Under the pieces are notes generated by a model. That model was not told where the DNA came from. It was given only the letters and a program-made list of their open reading frames with translations, and made no database searches. From Mytilus californianus (Eukaryota > Mollusca > Bivalvia > Mytilida > Mytilidae), in assembly GCF_021869535.1 (NCBI RefSeq), contig NW_026262701.1, forward strand, positions 4,417,501 to 4,481,500: 64,000 bases of DNA, read 5' to 3'. The position numbers were made by a program, and so were the translations under genes. Position 1 is the stretch's first letter, and every line of letters starts with the position of its first letter. Positions 43,785-55,279 of this stretch are shown piece after piece.

Positions 43785-44450
43785 ATTCATAAAAAAAGAG
43801 GTCAAGGTCAGATGAACCATGCCATACAGACCGGTACAAACATCCCGTACACCAAATATAGTGGTTCTGATGCTTACAGTACCTTAGAAACTGACAAAAC
43901 TAAAAGTTATGTTTGGCCAATGAATTCGGAAGATAAAGTCGAAAGTATATGAATCCTGACCGACAGCCAGACATAGACATCTTACTATCATTCAATATAT
44001 CAAATACAATTGAACTATATTGCTTTTAGTATCTGATAAACTGACAAAACCATGAAAACTTAACAAAGACCAATGAACCATGAAAATGAGGTCAACGTCT
44101 TATATGAAACATGCAGACAGACATGTACAACATACACCAAATACATTGGCCCTATAGCATACAGGTATATAAGCAAAAGACCAAACCACATAAAATAAAC
44201 ATTGCCAAGTGATGCATGATAATGAGGTCAAGGTTAGTTGGAACCTTTCTAGTCGAAAATGTACATCTTACAATCATAACTTACATCAAATACAGTTACC
44301 ATATAGCTTAACGAATCCGCGATACGGACTTGACTATACACAAAACTAAACATTGATCCATGAAATGAGGCACAGTCGAGGACAGGTGAATCCTGTCTGA
44401 CGGACATGTAGATTATAGGATCCCATATATAGTTATCCCATAACTCGGGA
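43785..44450 (+). repeat. ~160-bp tandem repeat F, about four units
   Basis: AATGAGGTCAAGGT-type starts at ~43797, 44083, 44221 and 44366 (last diverged). Each is followed by a GACAGACATGTAC block, CACCAAATA-AxT and a TAGTATxTGATAAACTGACAAAACCA block. I recognise this as an abundant mussel repeat normally found in tandem. Confidence 0.65.
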
Positions 44451-44454
44451 TAAG

Positions 44455-45800
44455 TGAGTAGTTAACATGACAATAGAAATCTTTATCCTGCTATCAGCCA
44501 ACTACTACAATACAAATAACATGTTCACAAATAAATTTTTGCATTATTTGTACTTGTACAAATTACATCTCCTGTTACCCCGCTTATATCTTGAGCAAGC
44601 GATAATGTGGATATTTCTTTTTGCGTAACAATTTATTTTGGGGTCCTCGCGGTCCACGTTTAAACTATGTCGATTTCTTTGAAAAATAAGAGATAATAAT
44701 TTGGATTTTAACAACTAAAGTTTCAAGGGCCGGGTGTAAATTTCAGGATAAGAACAATATACATACATTGGTGCATAATATAAAATTTAATTGTACTCGC
44801 TATGAAACATGAGAAAAGCTCGGCGAGCCTCGCTTTTCGTATTGTTTCTAAAGCTCGTACAAATAAATTTTATATTTTCCGACAATGTACACATATTGTA
44901 TATAATATACTTTTTTTGGTTCACCCCGAGTGCATAAATTTCATAAAATAGCACGCATTTTGTTTGGGTATAAGTTTCATTTGCTCATTAAATTCCGGTA
45001 AACCAACTACTCAAAAAACTAATACACAATGCCTTTAATATGAATATAGTTCCTACCGTGCATGTACCGGTTTTTACTTTTTTTGGCAACTGCACTATGT
45101 CCTACAGTGATATCGAAAGTTGCGTGGCACCAAATCATCATTACAGGTAATATTGATTTTGAACATTTTATCATTTCAACATAGACAATTTATGAAGAAC
45201 GGACAGATAGACTGATATTGCTATAATTCACCTAGTCTGTGTGGTATTATAAGATAATTAGATTCAATGGCATTACACGATTATAGCCCTATTCGCCAAC
45301 AAAAGAGACCCGGACCAGTCATGCAAATCTAGTTTTTTCTATACCGATAACAAATAAAGATTATCATATAATTGAAGAATGATTTGAACGTCTTCGTAGC
45401 ATCAGATCTTTCACGATCCTTTTCACGATCTTCAAAAAGCGGTACGTGATCTTTCACGATCAGAAATATTAATTTTGTGTAAATATTTCTTTTTTTAAAA
45501 AGTTTCTGATTATGCTTACACAAAATAACTTTGAGAACTATTTGATTCATTCAAATGGAATGACCTTTTTTGGAGAAAAGTAGTTTAGTCATTCGAATTA
45601 TGAAAAAAAACATGTTATTGAAATGTCGAGGAGCAATCTGCCTTTTGTAGTTTTGTAGATACGATGTACTTTTAAACCTGGATTTTCTCACATACTAATC
45701 ATAATGTTGAACCATTTTGACAGACAGTTTTATTTCGTTGTAGATTTGTCCGTGTAGTTATTTAAATTAGATTATTTATTGACCTTTCATAGGTCTTCTC
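44455..45800. other. Interior of the TIR element, no gene
   Basis: No coding is supported. Subterminal CACGATC repeats at 45396-45466 are described with the TIR element. A small palindrome, AAGCTCGGCGAGCCTCGCTT, lies at ~44817. Confidence 0.35.
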
Positions 45801-45919
45801 GATTAGATTTCCTTCACGATCCTATACAAGAACTTTCACGATCCAATCGCAATACTTGACCACCGTTAGGTATTCTTTCACGATCATTTCTCTCGATAAA
45901 CCGAATGACACCCGTGTTC

Positions 45920-46790
45920 TATTGAGGCAATATAATCCACCTAAAAATGAGAACAAAACAGAATACAATTTATCTTCACTTTTATCAAGTTTTAAACAAT
46001 TTGTATAAGCTCGTGTTTCTTTTCTTTTCTTTTTTCTTTTTTAAAACATATTTATAATACTTTATTTCTTTAAAGCTGTGTAAAAATCTTTTAAGGATAC
46101 AGCTTTCTCCTTAGAAGCTCTATATACTGTAAATAATAGGTTAAGGGTTACCTATTGATACTAATACTATAAACATAAGTATAAATTACAATTTACAATT
46201 TCCGGAAATATAAGGATGTTTCCGTATATTTTAATTTACTAATAAATCGTCCTATATAATATTTCTAAGTTTAAAGTACTTTCATTATAATATTCAAAAA
46301 TCAATTTAAATATGTTTACTTTTTTTGCTATCTTTATAAACCTAAGGCCAGTAGTGCTTTTAGGTCTTTTATCATGCAGTGAATACAAAATTAAAAAAAA
46401 TTCTAAAAAAAATCATTTTCACCTGTATATAAAATTGTTTCACATTTTTCTACACCTGATTCATCCCTCAGTTTGGGAAAGTATGTTCAGAATATACTGT
46501 CTTTTTTGTCCAATCATACTATCCTTATTGTAAATACTACCGTGCCACCTAAAAACATGCTGTTGCGATTTAGTTTTACATTTTTTTTAATATATAATTA
46601 TTGATTTTGACTTTTGCTGTTTAGTGTCAATGAAACATGTGGTATTAACAGTTATACAAGTGTTAGCTAAGAATGAAAAGGACATTTTTTAAAATACTTG
46701 TAATTTGCTGTAGCGTAAAGCTAACTTGTTGTTTCATTGCTTTGTAGTGGTTTACTCTTGACAGAAATTCATACTTAAAATATTGAACAC
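45920..46790. other. Non-coding spacer between elements
   Basis: AT-rich. The frame at 46312-46533 (+) is T-rich and unrecognised. Confidence 0.35.
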
Positions 46791-46792
46791 AT

Positions 46793-47287
46793 TTACTTCT
46801 TTGTCTTTTCTATTTGATAAGTAGTATTTATACTAAATAATACTATTGTTATAAACAAAATAATTTCAATACTTTTCATCCTCGAGTTTTCGTCAATTAT
46901 TTTATATCCAAGTATTAGGTTTTCTAAGCCTATGATCTGATATCCAATTTTGGGTTTATTAATAATTAATCTAATACTTTCCCAAAAAGTTTTAAAACAT
47001 TTGAAGGTGATAAAGAAATGTTCATAATTCTCTTTAACATTGCATATATTACATAAAGGAGTATCTACTATTTTCCAAGTTTCTAATATTTGTTTACAGG
47101 GCAGTATCCAATGTAACAATTTCCACCTATTTGTGTTTTATTTTCAAATAAATATCTTCAACTTGCAAAATATTTTCCACTTTACAAAACCTTTTGGTGT
47201 TTCTATGTTAGGTTGTATGAGTATATTATATATATCTTCTGTTGTTACTTTTTGTAACTCATACGTTATATGATTTTTACATACTAT
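46793..47287 (-). pseudogene. LINE ORF2 C-terminal region
   Basis: IVCKNHITYELQKVTTEDIY, IQPNIETPKGFVKW, WILPCKQILETWKIVDTPLC, then CNICNVKENYEHFF (Cys-x2-Cys...His) and LILGYKIID. It is similar in layout to the 34556-34930 fragment, though clearly a different subfamily. Confidence 0.75.
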
Positions 47288-47916
47288 TGTCACAGTGGAA
47301 AAATGGACAAAATTTGATTTTGAGACCTTACGGACATTTTGTAAAAGATTTTGTAAAATCACTGTTTTTCTTATATTTGCAATATTTCACTAAGGGATTT
47401 TGTTATTTTTATTGTGAGAAGTATATGTCAAGTTTAGAAGATTAAGCTAATCTAATTTCACGTTTCAATTTGCTTCTCATTTAGCGGCATTTACGTCAAT
47501 TTTGCCAAGTATTCTTGTATCTATTTAATTCGATTAATAAGTCTGTATGTTCTATTGTTAATCATTTGCTATGTGCTAATTTTTCTATAATCCGTTAATT
47601 GTATTTGTCACTCATTTAGAGAAATATTTGTCAAGTCTATTCAAGTAATGTTTGGTTTGTTATATAAACTGTTTTATTATTTCGATAAGGCAGATTGGAT
47701 TTAGTATTACGCTGAGCAGTTCCAGCTCTGTATAATTGTATTCCATGCTGAACTATTAAATCATATATCGCGGAAACTAGAGTCGTCATTTGTTGCAAGA
47801 GTAAGTCCCAGAGTCAGAGTTCGTGCAGACTCTTCTTATTGTCTATTGTGTGTGTGTGGTTGCAGGCCAACACACATCACCCAGTCACAAGAAACACCGA
47901 GTTTATAGTTGTGACA
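47288..47916 (+). repeat. LTR (5' type) of a Ty3-like element
   Basis: Starts TGTCACAGTGG exactly where LINE coding similarity stops and ends GTTGTGACA, so the ends are inverted (TGTCACA/TGTGACA). A TATA box (GTTATATAAACTG) lies near 47658 and an ATTAAA-type signal near 47756. A primer-binding-like site follows directly. Length ~629 bp, the same range as the LTR at 1941-2553, but the sequence is different. Confidence 0.6.
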
Positions 47917-48140
47917 TTTGGTGCCAGGTCCGGGTCGTGTTGACTCTTTAGCTCAACATGCTTTCCTGATACCTCAAAGCAGCAAGCGAGTTACCAGTTC
48001 CCAAGAGACGTACATATACATGTAACAGAGTTGCAGCGATGGAATACAACTTCAGGCCACAGTTGAGACCGTGGTTTTTCCAGATGCGTCAGACTCCAGC
48101 GATTTTCATATGATGAAGACAATCTTTCAATCAGTTTAGT
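47917..48140 (+). other. Primer-binding site and leader of the LTR element (truncated)
   Basis: TTTGGTGCCAGGTCCGGGTC directly after the LTR: TGGTGCC is complementary to a tRNA 3' end (...GGCACCA), the usual primer site. About 200 bp of leader follow, then repeat B (-). No gag or pol is left. Confidence 0.55.
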
Positions 48141-48149
48141 TGAGGTCTG

Positions 48150-48605
48150 GACCTGGCATGTCAGTAACTGCTAGTAGTCATTTGTTCATTTATGTATCAT
48201 TGTCATTTTGCTTAGTTTCTTTTGTTACCTATTCTGACATCGGACTCGGACTTCTTTTAAACTGAGTTTTACTGTGCGTATTGCTATGTGTTTCTTTTTT
48301 CTACATTGGCTAGAGGTATAGGGGGAGGGTTGAGATCTCACAAAACATGTTTAACTCCGCCGCATTTTTGCGCCTGTCCCAAGTCAGGAGCCTCTGGCCT
48401 TTGTTAGTCTTGTATGTTTTTTAATTTTAGTTCATTTATATGTTTTGGAGTTTAGTGTGACGTCCATTTTCACTGAACTAGCACACAATTTTATTTAGGG
48501 GCTTGATTTTCTCGCTGCATTGAAGACCCATTGGTGGACTGTTGTCTGCTCTTTGGTCGGGTTGTTGTCTCTTTGACATATTCCCCATTTCCATTCTCAA
48601 TTTTA
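48150..48605 (-). repeat. Dispersed repeat B, minus copy
   Basis: Reverse complement of 43125-43580 throughout (ACATCGGACTCGGACTTCTT, TGTCCCAAGTCAGGAGCCTC, TAGTGTGACGTCCATTTTCA, TTGTTGTCTCTTTGACATAT). Confidence 0.8.
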
Positions 48606-48663
48606 TCTGTGATTGTGTTATATTTATGGATACATTGTCACAAGTCACTATAATAAACTATAA

Positions 48664-48690
48664 TAATTTACTTACTTACTTACTTACTAC
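48664..48690. repeat. (TTAC)n microsatellite
   Basis: Four to five TTAC units at the edge of the LINE segment. Confidence 0.8.
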
Positions 48691-49386
48691 TTACTATTAT
48701 TTGTTTTCTTATTTGAATAAAATTTTTGGAATATTTTCTGTTCTACTGTTTTATAATTTCACCCAAGCTTTAATCATTTCTAAGTAAAAGGGTGTAACAT
48801 TATTTTCCAAATTCTCTATATCTTGTATTTTATCTATGTTCATATAAAAAATTAAAGTAATTGTTTCCTAGTTTATGAAAGTAGAAATGAGTAATAACTT
48901 TCCAGTTCGGTAACATATCATCATTCAATTTGTTAACTAATCTTTTAATCCAATATATTTCTAATGATTCAATATATTTATGTATATGAATCATGTTTAA
49001 TCCTCCGTTAGCATAGTTTGTACAAACAACAGATTTTTTAACCTTTTCTCTTTTTATTATCCCAGAAAAGTTATATATTATTTTTTAAACTTTGATATGT
49101 AGTCTTTATTAATATTGATTACTGATGCTAAGAAGGTTAAGTTTGGAACTATTAAAGACTTTACAACAGTTATTCTGCCTAAGATAGTAAGTTGTCTTTT
49201 AGACATATCTTTGATAATTTTCTCTCATTTAGTTAGTTGTTTTTCTAAGTTTAGTTTTTCACATTCAATCATGTTATGTCCAAAGTATACTCCCAAGCAT
49301 TTTATTGGCTTTGTTGACAAGCTTATATTTTGATATTTATCTTTACTTATTTTCAGATTTCCTAGCCAAATACCTTCTGTTTTATC
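48691..49386 (-). pseudogene. LINE ORF2, post-RT segment
   Basis: The minus strand gives TEGIWLGNLKISKDKYQN, TKPIKCLGVYFGHN, EKQLTK-ERIIKDMSKRQLTI, LGRITVVKSLIVPNLT and ENIPKILF. Typical L1-like thumb and connector. Several stops. Confidence 0.7.
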
Positions 49387-49394
49387 TCAAAACA

Positions 49395-50855
49395 ATCAGG
49401 TCTCTGATAAATTTCGCATTCATAAGTTGAAAAACTGTGTGAATGATCGACCAAAGTCCGTTTTCAGAGACAAAGAGGCTGTGAAATGTCTATCATCTCT
49501 TCAAGATAAGAATGTTGTTGTTCCTGCGGACAAAGCTTCAAATAACATTGTCTTTATATGTAAATCGTATTACTACGAGTGTCTTGTAAAAGAATTAGGA
49601 ATAAATGAGCACTCAGGTAATCCCACATACAAAAACATATCATTTGACAAGGATGAGATTTTGGAGAATCATAAGTCCTTCATGGCTTCAATGAACATTG
49701 CATTGAACAACAAATCAAAGGACTTACCTTGTTTGTATTGAATACCTTAACTTCACAAAATTCCGTACAAACAACGGTACATTGCCGGCTCAACTGCATG
49801 TTCCACTAAAGAATTGTCCATTAGATTGACTAAAATTCTGTCCGCATGAAAGAGGGTCTCCAGAAATACTGTGAAACTGTTTACTCGCGTAGTGGTATTA
49901 ACCATATGTGGATTCTTAAAAACTCTAATGAACTTCTGGATAATTTTAAATCTCGGTCTTTTTCTGAAATTAGTTCTATCAAAACTTTTGATTTTTCAAC
50001 CTTGTATATCACCATTCCCCAAGTGAAATTGAAAAACCGTCTAAAAGAAATAATCCACAATGCTTTTCATCATAAAAATGGTAGCATACGCTATAAATTT
50101 ATTACTTTGGGATACCATAAGGCATATTTTGTTAATAGTGAACAAAAGGGTAAAACATGCTACACAGAGGAACAAGTGATCAGTATGATGGAGTTTCTTA
50201 TTGACAACATATTTGTTGAATTTGGAGGTAGACTTTTTCAACAAATTGTCGGCATTCCTATTGGAACGAACTGTGCGCCTCTCCTTGTCGACCTCTTCTT
50301 ATTTTCATATGAATCGGAGTTCCTTCAGACACTTGTCAAAAACAAGAAGATCAAAGAAGCCAGGTTATTTAATTTCACTTTCAGATATATTGATGAAGTT
50401 CTTTCCATTAACAATCCGAACTTTTCTGATTGGGTTCCATTAATATATCCACCAGAACTAGAAATTAAAGAAACAACAGACATGGCTTCCTCCGCCTCAT
50501 TTTTAGACTTATACCTCGAATTTGACATACACAGTCATCTCAGTACCAGAATCTATGACAAATGAGACGATTTTAATTTTGAAATTATCAATTTCCCCCA
50601 CCTTAGTAGCAATATACCAACTTCACCTGCATATGGGATATACATTTCCCAACTTATTCGGTATTCAAGAGCTTGCAGCTCCTACTCAGACTTTGTAAAA
50701 CGTCACCAGTGTCTGAGCAGAAAGTTGATGAACCAGGGGCATGTCAAAGAACGTCTCGTCCTTTTTCTAAAAAGTTCATCGGAAGGTACCAAGAACTTGT
50801 TGATAAATATTCCGTATCAACTTCACAAATAATACACGATGGTCTTGAAGTATAG
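49395..50855 (+). pseudogene. PLE-like reverse transcriptase pseudogene
   Basis: Segments: VCLSSL-type start (CVNDRPKSVF, NVVVPADKASNNIVFICKSY), stop 49739-49741, a frame change near the PYKQRYIAGSTACSTKELS block, then 49846-50565 with GINHMWILKNSNELLDN, IKTFDFSTLYITIPQ (motif A), YKFITLGYHKAYF, MMEFLIDNIFVEFGG, VGIPIGTNCAPLLVDLFLFSYE (motif B), FNFTFRYIDEVLSINN (motif C) and SASFLDLYLEF. After the TGA come DDFNFEIINFPHLSSNIP and YISQLIRYSRAC. Motif C reads YIDE instead of YIDD, so a catalytic Asp is lost. A recent but inactive copy of a family very common in marine invertebrates. Confidence 0.75.
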
Positions 50856-50894
50856 ATTTTGCGTACTGACGTTGTTTATCATCTTAATAATGTG

Positions 50895-51240
50895 TTATAG
50901 TATTCTTTTATTTATCTTTATCAATATTACTTTTACTGTTAAGTCTGTTTTTTGAGATATCCATTTGACGTGACTCTGTGCTTATGTATCCCGTCATACT
51001 TTGAACGACAAAATTATTTTATTTATTAATATTACTTTTACTGTTGAGTCTGTTTTTTGTGATTTACATTTGACGTGACTCTGTACTTATGTATATCGTC
51101 ATACTTTGTACCACACAATTATTTTATTTTATTTATTAATATTATTTTTACTGTTAAGTCTGTTTTTTGTTATATCCATTTTACGTGACTCTGTATTTTT
51201 GTATCCTGTCATACTTTGAACGACAAAATTATTTTATGTC
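50895..51240 (+). repeat. Three ~105-110 bp tandem units in the PLE 3' region
   Basis: Each has TTTTACTGTTAAGTCTGTTTT, then TTTGACGTGACTCTGT, TTATGTATCCCGTCATACTTTG and AACGACAAAATTATTTTA. Confidence 0.85.
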
Positions 51241-51539
51241 TACCTGTGCGAATTTCAAACGCGCGATTTTACGCCAGTACTTAAAACCTTCCATCCTTTA
51301 TGGATGGATTTTACATAGATAAATAAAATCGTATAATATTAGCAAAATGAGGATGTTAAATTTGATGTATGCCTTTTTGTGCTTCTTCGTTACATTTGTT
51401 TGTTTTTATAGTGATTAAGATGATAACACAATGTTGACTGTTGTACCCCTATTTTTGACATTTTTACCTATTGTGTCCGTTTGTTTTGTTCACGCATCGT
51501 TGTCAATATAATGGAATTTGATGCGACTGTCATACACGT

Positions 51540-51740
51540 GAGAGGTTTAGCTAGCTATAAAACCAGGTTCAATCCACCATTTTCTACATAAGAAAATGCC
51601 TGTACCAAGTCAGGAATATGACAGTTGTAATCCATTCGTTTGATGTGTTTGTTTTTTTGATTTTGCCATTTGATTGGGGACTTTCCTTTTTGAATTTTCC
51701 TCGGAGTTCAGTATTTTTGTGATTTTACTTTTTCTCTATT
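51540..51740 (+). repeat. Dispersed repeat E, full copy (PLE 3' end)
   Basis: GAGAGGTTTAGCTAGCTATA, ACCAGGTTCAATCCACCATT, AAATGCCTGTACCAAGTCAG, GAATATGACAGTTGTAATCC, GATTGGGGACTTTCCTTTTT, CCTCGGAGTTCAGTATTTTT. Copies at 20235 (-) and 23770 (+) suggest that repeat E is the 3' end of this RT family. Confidence 0.65.
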
Positions 51741-51742
51741 CA

Positions 51743-53060
51743 GTTTAAGACCAGATAAAGAACAAAATATCTCTATTATATTTAGGGCTACTTTAATTTC
51801 TTGCTAAGATTTAACAAAAATTGCTGTATCATCTGGTAGCTGACTTAATTTTAAACTATGTGTTTTATTATCTAATTTGTATGCCTTTTATATTGTTGTC
51901 TTGTCTCAATCTACATGCTAAGATTTCTACAGCCATCATGAATATAATCGAGCTGACCGGACAGCATTGTCTAATTCCGATATGAATGTCAAAAGGCGCA
52001 GAGATTCAGCCATAATTTTTTTACACATCCTTTAATATTTGTATAAAGTCTGTATCCAATTTTTAATAGAATTTTGTAGACCAAATTGTCTTAATGCACA
52101 GTACATAAACTTCCATTCTAAGGAATCGAACGCTTTTGAAAAGTCGAGAAAAAAGATTGCTCCATCTAAATTAAATTTATCAGAATAGTCATATCTTGAA
52201 TCTGTCTGATTTCAAACCCTATATATCTATTTTTCACATAGCCATTTTGGTCACTGTGAATAATTTTGTGAAGTACTTATTTAAGCTTTGAGCTAATGAA
52301 TCAGCTATTATTTTAGGATCTACATTTAGCAAAGTAATTTGTATGTAATCTTCAAATTACGTGGATCATTTTTTTTTATGAATAATATTTTTAAGTCCTA
52401 TCTTTTGATTGTGTGTGAGTTCTTTTTTTTTTCATAGCATTCATTAAACACAAAAACTGCAAACATTTTTATATATGACCAAAATGTCCTATAAAACTCT
52501 TCTGTTAATCCATCTATTCCTGGAGATTTGTTTAATTTCATATTGAAAACTGATTTTGTACATTCATCTATTGATAGCTTTCCTTCTAAATCATTACTTT
52601 CTTCATGAGATAGAGTGTAATCATTTTTAGTTTCCTCAACATACCTTTGTATATCTTTTACATCTTGTTTCTTGGATGTATATAAATTTTGATTATATTC
52701 TCTTTCTATTTCTAATATTTTATCCTGATCATCTGTTATTTTGCCTTGGTTATCTTTTAGAGATGTAATATTTTTGCGTATTTGTCTACATTTTTCCAAA
52801 CCAAGAAGGTATGTTGAACTCTTCTCCCTCTTCAATCCATTTAATTCTTGATCTTATTTGGGCTCCCTTACTTTTTTCTGCATAGATTTTTTCAAGACTT
52901 TTTCTGTATCTTCAATTTGTGTCAATTTTACTTTTTGTGAATTTAATTCATTATCACAGATTTAATTAAGATATTTAATTTTGTTTTCTAAATTTTTAAC
53001 TAAATTCTTCTCTCTTATCATTTTGTCTAGCTTTACTATAGTTAATAGTTGCCTCCCTTC
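51743..53060 (-). pseudogene. LINE ORF2: linker and RT domain
   Basis: 52835-52398 is open: KSSTYLLGLEKCRQIRKNIT, VFNMKLNKSPGIDGLTEEFYRTFW (RT fingers). Downstream on - the frame is broken, but AIFFLDFSKAFDSLEW-type motif A text (about 52160-52105), ISELDNAVRSARL-like motif B (Q-G-C-P-L-S-P degraded, ~51970) and GLKLNREK (51745) are legible. Upstream to 53060 a Lys/Glu-rich linker with REATINYSKARQNDK can be read with stops. Confidence 0.7.
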
Positions 53061-53365
53061 GTGTTTCTTAATTCATCAGGATAAACACATTTTAAGTTTA
53101 ATCTATCGCCAAGCTAAGTTGGCAAACATGTTGAACAGACTATCCATTGCATGAGCCTTCCCGGTCTCCTTAGAGCAGATAAATATGACGTCTATTGATT
53201 TCCGATTTTACGGTTTTTGTTTGCTAAAATCGTCCAAAGCTGCCAACTTTAAGCATTTATAACCTATTTTCAAGTTCATTAAAAGACATTCTTTCCTTAC
53301 CCTTCCGGGGCAAACTATCAGTTTTGGTTGGGTTGGTGTTGCCGAGTAAATATGTCTTTTTTTAT
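53061..53365. other. Spacer, nothing recognised
   Basis: No gene or known repeat. Confidence 0.35.
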
Positions 53366-53369
53366 GTAG

Positions 53370-53495
53370 TGTTTTTTTAATTAATCTTGTTTGTCTTTTC
53401 GTCGTCTTTAGTTTGTTGCCATGACGTTGTCAGTTTGTCTCGACTATTGAGTTTTGAATGTCAATTATGGTATCTTCTGCCTCTTGTTTTAAAAA
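53370..53495 (-). repeat. Dispersed repeat C, minus fragment
   Basis: TTGTTGCCATGACGTTGTCAG, TCGACTATTGAGTTTTGAATG and ATTATGGTATCTTCTGCCTC are the reverse complement of the 5' half of the copy at 19040. Confidence 0.6.
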
Positions 53496-53499
53496 CATA

Positions 53500-54750
53500 G
53501 CACTGATGTAAAATATAATCAGGGAAGTTTGGTTCTACTTCTTTATAATTGCTTCGCACCATTGCTTCGCATCACGGTGCGAAGCTATTAGTTTCATACG
53601 ATATTCACGCCATCTTGAAAATAATTACTAAACACATATCGGTTCTCATTGGTTGCCTGTTGATCATGGAGGGAAAGATTCTATTGGCCACAGACCACAA
53701 TTAAATTCCTCTATTAGTTCTTTACAACGTTTTGTTTCATTAAAAAAAAATGCACCATGCATTTTTGTCAAATCTTTTGTGTGTGTAATGTATAGTACTA
53801 GTCTAAAAATATATCCAGAATTCAGAAAGATTGAACCAATCACTCTTACAAATTTAGCCAATACACATCTATACCCCTATGGACAAGTCATTAGATGTTC
53901 TGAAAACTGTAAATATCACCTTTTTGCACCTGGCCTAATCACTCTTTCCATATCAAAATCAGTTAAAATACAACATCCAAATGTTTATTTCACCTCTCTT
54001 CTTTCATTTCCACCCAAAAAACTAAGAAATGAGTGAGGAAGGGAAAGAAAAAAAAATAAGAAAACATACACTCTAATTAAAAGGAACTATATTCGTAAAA
54101 TGTCTAGGACAGGAGAAGATATTAAATACGGACAGTTACAGTATGTGTATTCATGGTCCGATCTGATACCCTATCGATGAATATTTTTGCCTTACTAGTT
54201 TACCTTGTTATATAATGTCAAGTAAATTCCTGTTGATAACTTAAATGGGGGACAAAGATAAACAAGTTTCTGAGTTCTCATCTTAAAATACATATACTGC
54301 CAGTGATCTTCTAGAAAATTGCCAGAATACGTGTATTCCATGTTATAAAGCAAAATGATATATAAAAAGACCAGCTACGTCAACCCTTAATGATACCCCT
54401 GAATTGTGCATTAAAATTATTGTAAGAAGATCTGAAATATTTATGCATCTAATAACAATTTAGTAACATTGCTGTGTCATGAGGATATCAATATACAAAT
54501 AAATATTGCGTCAAAATTGACTGTTAAAAGTCCAACAACTAGTACTAAAACCTGAAAATAATATTTTATAGATTTGGTGTCAGTACAGAAAAAAAGTTAT
54601 TGAGAGGTACGCAATACTTTGCAAGAACACAAAAAAATGATATATAATGTAAGTTACAACTATTTCGATTTTATTTCTTCAAATATTTTAAAAAGTGTTG
54701 CCAACAGATAACAGGCATTTTAGTTTTAATACAACTAAACTGCATACAGT
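53500..54750. other. Spacer with a hairpin and one unassigned ORF
   Basis: A hairpin GCTTCGCACC...GGTGCGAAGC lies at ~53549-53588. The frame 53653-54036 (+, 127 codons) is Ser/Leu/Lys-rich, with no domain and no homologue that I know, and is not called. Confidence 0.35.
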
Positions 54751-54754
54751 ATAA

Positions 54755-54960
54755 ATAAGGAGATGTGGTATGAGTGCCAATGAGACAACTCTCCATCCAA
54801 GTCACAATGTATAAAAAGTTAACAATTATAGGTCAGAGTACGGCTTTCAACATGGAGCCATAGCGCACACCGACCAGCAAGCTATAAAGGGTCCCAAAAT
54901 GACTAGTGTGAAACATTTAAAACAGGAAAACCAACGGTCTATATTCATTTAAATCGACAT
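54755..54960 (+). repeat. Dispersed repeat A, partial copy
   Basis: AATAAGGAGATGTGGTATGA, GTGCCAATGAGACAACTCTC, TTATAGGTCAGAGTACGGCT, CACCGACCAGCAAGCTATAA. Confidence 0.7.
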
Positions 54961-55279
54961 GTTCAAAAACGACTGCGAGTGAAGTAAATAATCAAAACGA
55001 ATTTCAGGGTACAATAGATAAACTACAGACTGAAAACAAAACTATAGAAGCGAAAGAATTGAAAATAAAAGCATTAGACTAGTATGTGCCTGCTGTATAT
55101 GGCAATGAAAAGATATAGTCAAAATGGTCTTCTCGATCTATTCACAATGTTTACATCGGGAAACGTTCCGTTTGAATTTGCTTATTAAATTAATTTTAAA
55201 AGTGTAAATCTTTGCTGCATATCAATCGATTCCTGAATTTTTCCTGAATTTCTCTGATCTAGCTGAATATATTTACGGA

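Larger units (their letters stand above)
41796..45917. mobile_element. Large TIR element, ~4.1 kb, with ATCGTGAAAG subterminal repeats
   Basis: The left TIR starts ACACGGGTATCATTCGGTTT (41796) and the right TIR (reverse complement from 45917) ACACGGGTGTCATTCGGTTT. The match continues for ~105 bp through GAATACCTAACGG and TTGCGATTGGATCGTGAAA at about 90% identity. Inside, the motif ATCGTGAAAG(ATC) recurs near 42270-42290 (GATCGTGAAAGATC) and inverted at 45396-45466 (GATCTTTCACGATC three times), like transposase-binding subterminal repeats. No transposase ORF is found. The interior has been filled with repeats B and F. Confidence 0.75.
49387..51742 (+). mobile_element. Penelope-like (PLE-type) RT element inserted in the LINE, 5'-truncated
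   Basis: Plus-strand RT gene remains (49395-50855), a 3' region with three ~105-110 bp tandem units (50895-51240) and a distal part identical in kind to repeat E (51540-51740). The inserted block exactly interrupts the minus-strand LINE thumb. No GIY-YIG domain is left. The class assignment rests on RT motifs from memory. Confidence 0.6.
46790..53060 (-). mobile_element. L1-like LINE, minus strand, split by two insertions
   Basis: Pieces in order of the LINE: 53060-51743 (linker and RT), 49386-48690 (RT thumb and beyond), 47287-46790 (C-terminal finger). The protein text is continuous across the gaps: GLKLNREK (51743) to DKTEGIWLGNL (49386), and ENIPKILF (48700) to IVCKNHITYELQ (47285). The first gap holds a Penelope-like RT element, the second an LTR-element fragment and repeat B. 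Many stops; 5' truncated inside ORF2. Confidence 0.8.

Noticed and set aside
43785-44450. CRISPR-like regular repeats
   Set aside because: Units are ~160 bp, diverged and of animal type; there are no short direct repeats with unique spacers.
53653-54036. 127-codon plus frame
   Set aside because: Open, but without domain, homologue known to me or splice context; length is not decisive in this composition.
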